Assembly (NCBI GenBank): GCA_034440635.1
Contig: JAOTON010001073.1
Coordinates: 62,001-126,000, forward strand
From: Lepas anatifera
Taxonomy: Eukaryota > Arthropoda > Thecostraca > Lepadidae
Direction: 5' to 3'
DNA length: 64,000 nt
Shown here: positions 59,226 through 64,000 of the stretch, in pieces
Layout: every line of letters begins with the position of its first letter
Position numbering within the stretch: position 1 is the first letter of the stretch
Notes under the pieces: generated by a model
What the model saw: only the letters and a program-made list of their open reading frames with translations
Database searches by the model: none
What the model was told of the DNA's origin: nothing
Made by a program: the position numbers and the translations under genes

Positions 59226-59799
59226 ATGCGTATAAATCGACTCGCAATAACATTTTAAACGTAATTCCTGATTCCGGTTCAATCGAGACGAAATCGGAAA
59301 ATACTATAACCAGCAAGTGCAAAAAACAGCAATGACCCTAATATTCATTGAAGCTTCAGCTCCAGAGAGCAAAGAGAAAAACCTTGTCAGCAATATTTTT
59401 TATACTGACTGACCGTTCACTCTGTTACTGACCGCGACGCGCGGGCTGCTGACGGCGATATTTTGATCAAGCCATTGACGTGGCTATAGTGGGTAGGTGG
59501 GATAAGCACACGGGCTGTTGAGAATGGGGGCCAGGAGCTGTCGGCGTGAGTTTGGACTAAATGTTTCAATTCAGACAAAAACTGCAAGTTAAGGCTAGCG
59601 GACTCTTACTGTCAGATATAGTTCCGCCACATATATTATACTAAAATTTCGTACATCAAAAACGTCAAACCTACCATATTTTTATTGGATGAATTATATC
59701 CAGAGTATTTACTTGACTTATGATTGGAACTTATACTTGATCCTTGATAATGACAGCCTGTGGCAAAGTCAACCAGAAACAGAAAAGCTTAAAACTTAA

Positions 59800-60020
59800 G
59801 GGGCCTACCCAAGGGAATCCCAAACAACCCCAAAGTCCGAAATTCATAGGGGCTTCCTAAACAAATCCCGCGCGGGGAACTGTACTCTTTCCCCCACCTC
59901 TTGGAAGAGTGACCAGTACGGTAGGGGAATGCATCACGTTACCCAACCTGGTTGGGTATCGATTGGGATTCCCCGTACGATCCCCAACTGTTTCCCCAAC
60001 CTTCGCCTACCAAAATGCTG
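59800..60020. repeat. GGGGAA/TTCCCC-rich interspersed repeat, copy near the end of CTCF intron 2
   Basis: Blocks such as GGGAATCCCAAACAACCCC, GGTTGGGTATCGATTGGGA and CCCCGTACGATCCCCAAC relate it to 52,730-53,220. Confidence 0.5.
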
Positions 60021-60300
60021 GCTGGGACGTGACCGGTAAGACCAGGCCCCGGCTCGGTCAGCCACACCGGCACTGAAATCGCTTAGGGACAATTGGATAG
60101 CTGCACTGCAGACACGGCTGCGTCAGTGTCACCAGACGACCTCAGAGTGGTGGTGTGGCTAACCGGTCCTCGCCCAGTGCTGTCTTCAACTTTGCCTAAG
60201 CGCCACACAGTGTGTCAGCCTTGCGGTATGTCAGGGCGCCGCCGCCGTCCAGCCACGGCGCTGCCGTAGCCGTCCGCTGACGGCCAGTTTCTCCATACAG

Positions 60301-60419
60301 GAGGAGTCCGGAGACGAGGAGGACAAGCGGCGCGTGTCGCGGATCGTCACCCGCGGCCGCCCCCAGACGGTGTCGCAGGCGCACATGTGCTGCTACTGCA
60401 ACTACACCAGCCCCAAACG
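60301..60419 (+). CDS. CTCF: CTCF exon 3, linker and first half of zinc finger 1
   Basis: Acceptor TTTCTCCATACAG; donor CG/GTACAG leaves two bases of a split arginine codon. 39 codons: an acidic start (EESGDEED), a basic stretch (KRRVSRIVTRGRP) and the two zinc-binding cysteines of finger 1 in CCYCNYTSPK. The basic run before finger 1 fits a nuclear-localisation or DNA-contacting linker. The intron cuts finger 1 between its cysteine and histidine halves. The doubled cysteine at the start of the finger is unusual; the C-x2-C spacing needs the first of the pair. Confidence 0.94.
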
Positions 60420-60679
60420 GTACAGCAGCGCCTCTGGTGGGCGTGGCCACAACCTGTATAGGAGGGGCAGGGAGGCGACGGTCGCAGCCTTGTGACTGAA
60501 ATACTGGAGATTCTAACTTTGTTTTCGTAGCTCTGAATGTCTGCTTTTCCTACGGTAATAGTGTCGATGTCGCTTAACTACATTTATATATCCACGTTGT
60601 GTTTTCCCCGTCAAAGAGACGTCCCGTGAGTTGTGCGTCCCGTGTCGCTTCTCCTGACCGGAGGACTCTCCCCGGCCAG
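60420..60679 (+). other. CTCF intron 3
   Basis: 260 bp, phase 2, GT-AG. No feature inside. Confidence 0.85.
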
Positions 60680-60849
60680 GTACCTGCTGTCCCGCCACAT
60701 GAAGTCCCACTCGGAGGAGCGGCCGCACAAGTGTTCTGTGTGTGAGCGCGGCTTCAAGACGCTGGCCTCGCTGCAGAACCACGTCAACACACACACGGGC
60801 ACCAAGCCTCACTGCTGCAAGTTCTGCGACGCCAACTTCACTACCTCAG
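60680..60849 (+). CDS. CTCF: CTCF exon 4, zinc fingers 1 (end), 2 and 3 (start)
   Basis: Acceptor CCCCGGCCAG; donor TCAG/GTAACG. It supplies [10 protein letters not shown], the histidine half of finger 1. Finger 2 follows complete ([21 protein letters not shown]), and then the cysteine half of finger 3 ([12 protein letters not shown]). The linkers EERPHK and TGTKPH match those of CTCF. Fingers 3 to 7 of CTCF read the core binding motif, so this exon begins the DNA-reading part. Of the C2H2 residues belonging to these fingers, every one encoded in this exon is intact. Confidence 0.96.
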
Positions 60850-61174
60850 GTAACGGAGCGACAGGAGGGCCCCGCCGCCGCATCTGAGGGCAGCCGTCGC
60901 CTCCTGTAGGTGTGCTGCCTTCCACACGCTGGGAATAGTGGGACCAACTACCAACCGTTGGTGCTGTATCATCTCTGGAACTAGGAAAATGAGTTTACCC
61001 CGCAGGGGGTGATTTACCGTGGTTGGAAAGGCAGTTGCCCCCTAAGACTGGCCAATTTCTTTACTAAGAATATTTTTTACGATTTTGGCCGTTGCCCTCC
61101 CCAAACCTCAATGTCTAGACCTGCTTCCGCATGGGAGAGCAGCCAGTCATTGGAACCGTTCCGGTCCGCCGCAG
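60850..61174 (+). other. CTCF intron 4
   Basis: 325 bp, phase 1. Contains a G/C-run-bearing repeat-like patch around 61,000-61,110 but no separate gene. Confidence 0.8.
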
Positions 61175-61311
61175 GGGAGCTGGTACGTCATGTTCGCTAC
61201 ATCCACACCAAGGAGAAGCCGCACACCTGTACAGAGTGCGAGTACTCCAGCGTGGAGCTGAGCAAGCTGCGGAGACACATGCGCTCCCACACCGGCGAGC
61301 GGCCCTACCAG
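61175..61311 (+). CDS. CTCF: CTCF exon 5, zinc fingers 3 (end) and 4
   Basis: Acceptor TCCGCCGCAG; donor TACCAG/GTACGC, phase 0 out. It begins with the second and third bases of a glycine codon and encodes [10 protein letters not shown] (histidine half of finger 3). The linker TKEKPH, finger 4 ([21 protein letters not shown]) and TGERPYQ follow. The TSGELVRH junction and the finger 4 helix are among the most conserved parts of CTCF in animals. Confidence 0.96.
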
Positions 61312-63335
61312 GTACGCCGAGCTGGTCCGGGGCACTGGCGTCACCTGAAGCCAAGGGGAAGCGACACTTTTCTTGTTATCGTATGTTTACGTGGAATATT
61401 TCCGTTTTCTGAATGGTACCTGCACGTCTGCTGGGATTGGTCACTGTCGCTTCTTTCTTGACATGATTGGCTCCAGCCACTAGTTAGACGCTAGACAGGG
61501 ATCATTTGAAACTTTACAGGCACAGCTGAAAAGTGAATACTTTTCAGCGTATTTACCCGTGGCTTAGGACATTTTTTTAGGAAAGTCCGGAATTATGAGC
61601 TTCTTTAACCATCCACGGGCGGAGAAGTGTGTGATTTTAACAAATACGTTTAAATTTATGTTCTCTTTTTGGCCTAGAAATAACGATATTGCGTCTACGG
61701 TATGCAGGTGCATTTTATCTCATGCCTAGTACTGTTTCCTTTAGAAATATGGTGTGGTAGCAGCGGTGGAGCTGTTCCCAAAATGACATCGCCAGTCTTG
61801 TCACAGCGTGGTAGTTAGGCTTTGGTTTTTGGCTAAGCCGCGGTGTCGACGAAGAGTACCCAGCTGACCGGGGGGGGACTCGAAAATAATCATTGTATAG
61901 CAAAACTTGGTTTCGGAAAGAACCATTTCACATTGAAAAGGTGAAGTCTGGTATGATTTAGAAGGTGTGGGATTTTCCAACAGAAATATTGTCCGGATTC
62001 GAAGTTAGAATCAGTACTGAGTCGATTTCGACTCCGGACTTTTTTCTTGTCATTTATCTCATCACGCAATATATCCAAGCCCTAAATCCTGGGTTGAAAA
62101 TATTCTACACACAGATCAAACTTAGCTCACAATAGAACACCTGCATCTTTTAGGTGTATATATTAACCGGAGTCGATCGCGTAGTCGGGAACCGACTCGG
62201 CAGCCCTGGCTTCTGGTTTTCCACTCTGCCTCTTGTTTTTCTCACGACCGGTCTTTCAGCATTTTTGTGTGGATGTGAATGTCACCTGTAAGGTTTCTCA
62301 AGCATCCAGTCGGTTGTTTGGGAAGCCCTGTCTAATTGTATTGGGTTGGTCGCCGCCGCCCACATAATGGACGGAGCAGCCCAAGAACAGGAGTTTGGGT
62401 ACGCCGGCCACGGGTCGTGAGTGGCAGAGATGCCGCCACAGCCTCAGACAGTTCACCATCCAGACAAATGTTGCTATGTACCTCAATGTTAGGAATTGTG
62501 GTTAGCCAAAGCCTTGCCATCCCCAGTTTGAGTCGTTTTTATGTGTATGACACTGTAGGACTATCCACAGCGAGACTCCGGCGAAGCCTGTCCAATTCGC
62601 CAACCTTCAACGGGTCTTGCCCTCATGCTTTCTCTTTGTCAGTGGCCTGTTAAAGCCATGGAACATTGTCGTTCGTTTATGTGGACAGGTCAGCAGCCTG
62701 CTTCAGGGTCAATGTTAGTGTGCATTAATTGCGTACTTGATTTGAGGCTCGTTGCCTGTCTTTGTTGTTTCTTAATTTTTTATCGAATTGCTCGTGCACT
62801 TTTTATATCGAGTCGGTTATAAGTTTATTAATATAAGAAAAATGAATTCAAGGAATTGTCACGTCAAAGAGTCATCATGGCATCAGAACAGGGTCGCTGC
62901 TGATTGGTCTGGCACAGCTTCAACATGTTTCTGCTTTTTTACCGCCTGCGCAATTCACCGTGAACACGATCACTTCTTCAGTGGGGAAATCTAAAGGGCA
63001 GCCGCGCACTCGGCATCTTTGGACCTAGCGATAGCAGAACATTTCCAATTTCAACGCATTTTCAGAGAGAAAAATACCCGTGCTTCGTTGCTGACTTCTA
63101 ACACGTTCTAATGGTATGGATATTTTGAGACGTTTGAACACACGGTTTCATTTCAAGCACTACCAAGGAAGTGGAGCTGTGTGGCGAGGCATGATTTTCA
63201 TATCCTTATTTATTTTTGTCACTATAATCAGTCCAAATAGTTATCCAAGCCAAAACACACGGAGTGCTGGCTGGACGGGTGATGGAACAACCTTCCCAGG
63301 GACCCCGTCGCATTAGCGTAGACAGGGAGTGCTAG
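61312..63335 (+). other. CTCF intron 5, main part
   Basis: The intron runs 61,312-63,857 (2,546 bp, phase 0). No additional exon or repeat boundary was supported in this part. Confidence 0.6.
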
Positions 63336-63410
63336 TCCGTACTGGGAATCGAACCCGCATTAGTCTGCGCTATCGTTCCGTAGCTGACTCACTGAGCCAT
63401 CAGACACAAC
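63336..63410 (-). ncRNA. tRNA-like sequence, minus strand, probably SINE
   Basis: On the minus strand GATGGCTCAGTGAGTCAGC (A box) is followed about 40 bases later by GGGTTCGATTCCC (B box). The acceptor arms pair poorly. It is most likely the head of a tRNA-derived SINE. Confidence 0.5.
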
Positions 63411-63654
63411 TACCATTCGATTGATCCTTCCCTCTGCCTGAATCCATTGGTGTGTTAATTATGCGCATAACTTGTTCGGTCAGTTAACGTTGAATTTAGA
63501 TCGTTTGTAGCTTTTCCAGCACAGCATTCGCCGATGCTTTACAGGATTTTACACATTACATCGGTTCGGGAGTTCGTCAAAAGCTGGGGTCTCTGTGTGA
63601 GAATAGTCCTCGCGTGACTTAAGTGATTCTGACCTTGTTTGTGTCGCTTCGTAG

Positions 63655-63857
63655 TAAACTCTGTCCACCAGCAGTGTCCGCACTGTACGTAAACCTCCCT
63701 GAACAATAATTGGGGTCCACTGGTAGCGTCCGTACTGTGGCACGTACGCGTCCCCGGAAAATAGCACACGTTCTATCGCACTTTGTTACACACGCTCTAT
63801 CGCAGTGTTCACACTTTGCGTACGCCTCACCGGACAATGACCTGTGTCCGCTGGCAG
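63655..63857 (+). repeat. Tandem decayed copies of the finger 5 splice acceptor and exon start
   Basis: The block ending in an AG acceptor and continuing TGTCCGCACTGTACGTACG occurs at exon 6 (63,858). Damaged versions sit at 63,675, 63,727 and 63,806, and a trace upstream. The spacing is 52, 79 and 52 bp; the 79-bp interval has an extra 27 bp. Translated, the upstream copies give the CPHCT and YASPD phrases with lost cysteines or stops. These are therefore pseudo-acceptors made by local duplication of the intron-exon border. Confidence 0.85.
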
Positions 63858-64000
63858 TGTCCGCACTGTACGTACGCGTCTCCGGACACGTTCAAGCTGA
63901 AGCGTCACCTGCGCATCCACACTGGAGAGAAGCCGTACGAGTGCGACATCTGCGGCTCCCGCTTCACACAGAGTAACAGCCTGAAGGCCCACCGCCTCAT
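63858..64000 (+). CDS. CTCF: CTCF exon 6, zinc fingers 5 and 6 (runs off the window)
   Basis: Acceptor TCCGCTGGCAG. It joins in phase 0 to give RPYQ/CPHC. Finger 5 is [21 protein letters not shown], with linker TGEKPY. Finger 6 starts [19 protein letters not shown] and is cut by the window edge before its last histidine. [10 protein letters not shown] differs from the vertebrate finger 6 helix and, from memory, is closer to arthropod CTCF. Fingers 7 to 11 and the C-terminus must lie to the right. Confidence 0.95.

Noticed and set aside
1..64000. CRISPR array or prokaryotic system
   Set aside because: The tandem repeats have no unique spacers and no cas genes, and all genes found have introns, so the DNA is eukaryotic.

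Overview
The window looks like animal nuclear DNA, most likely from an arthropod. Coding exons are short, are bounded by GT-AG sites and are widely separated. They sit among many DNA-transposon remnants, satellites and microsatellites. The arthropod guess rests mainly on the zinc-finger wording of the CTCF exons and on the repeat types; I could not identify the species. No bacterial-style operons, rRNA or CRISPR arrays were seen.

Three gene loci can be supported. (1) Plus strand, about 50.6-64.0 kb and running off the right edge: the insulator protein CTCF. Six exons join in phase and encode an acidic N-terminal segment with a VYDF motif, then zinc fingers 1 to 6. (2) Minus strand at 30.0-30.3 kb: the first coding exon of an RBM12 (SWAN)-type RNA-binding protein, which breaks off inside RRM1. 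A probable ATG-free 5'UTR exon and promoter lie near 34.9-35.4 kb. The remaining RBM12 exons were not found to the left. (3) Minus strand, inside CTCF intron 2: an unrecognised gene with an exon at 55,774-55,994 and probably a terminal exon near 54.0 kb. An orphan plus-strand ORF at 45.2 kb, just after a good splice acceptor, may be a fourth.

Most of the rest is mobile DNA. At least five related or parallel families of non-autonomous elements are bounded by TTAA, as in the piggyBac superfamily. Four of them (called A, B, C, D here) carry dense internal arrays of AGGTCA/TGACCT hexamers, the nuclear-receptor half-site, together with subterminal G/C hairpins. hAT-type MITEs (CAGTGGCGGATC ends, 8-bp target duplications) occur at 33.8, 36.8, 40.6 and 54.8 kb. 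A Penelope-like element fragment with a GIY-YIG endonuclease forms a large inverted repeat at 36.8-38.6 kb, with a hammerhead-like motif at the end of each arm. A LINE reverse-transcriptase remnant lies at about 11 kb.

Layout: 1-5 kb, TTAA elements A, B and C; 5-30 kb, mostly gene-free with scattered MITEs; 30-35 kb, RBM12 5' end; 36-41 kb, Penelope palindrome and a minisatellite; 44-48 kb, TTAA elements, an orphan ORF and a minisatellite; 48.8-50.6 kb, a 46-47 bp satellite that abuts the first visible CTCF exon; 50.6-64 kb, CTCF with a nested antisense gene and further MITEs. Functional links between the loci are not visible. The CTCF locus is the most informative part: it has a G-quadruplex-prone satellite at its 5' side, decayed tandem copies of a splice acceptor in front of finger 5, and an antisense gene in its largest intron.
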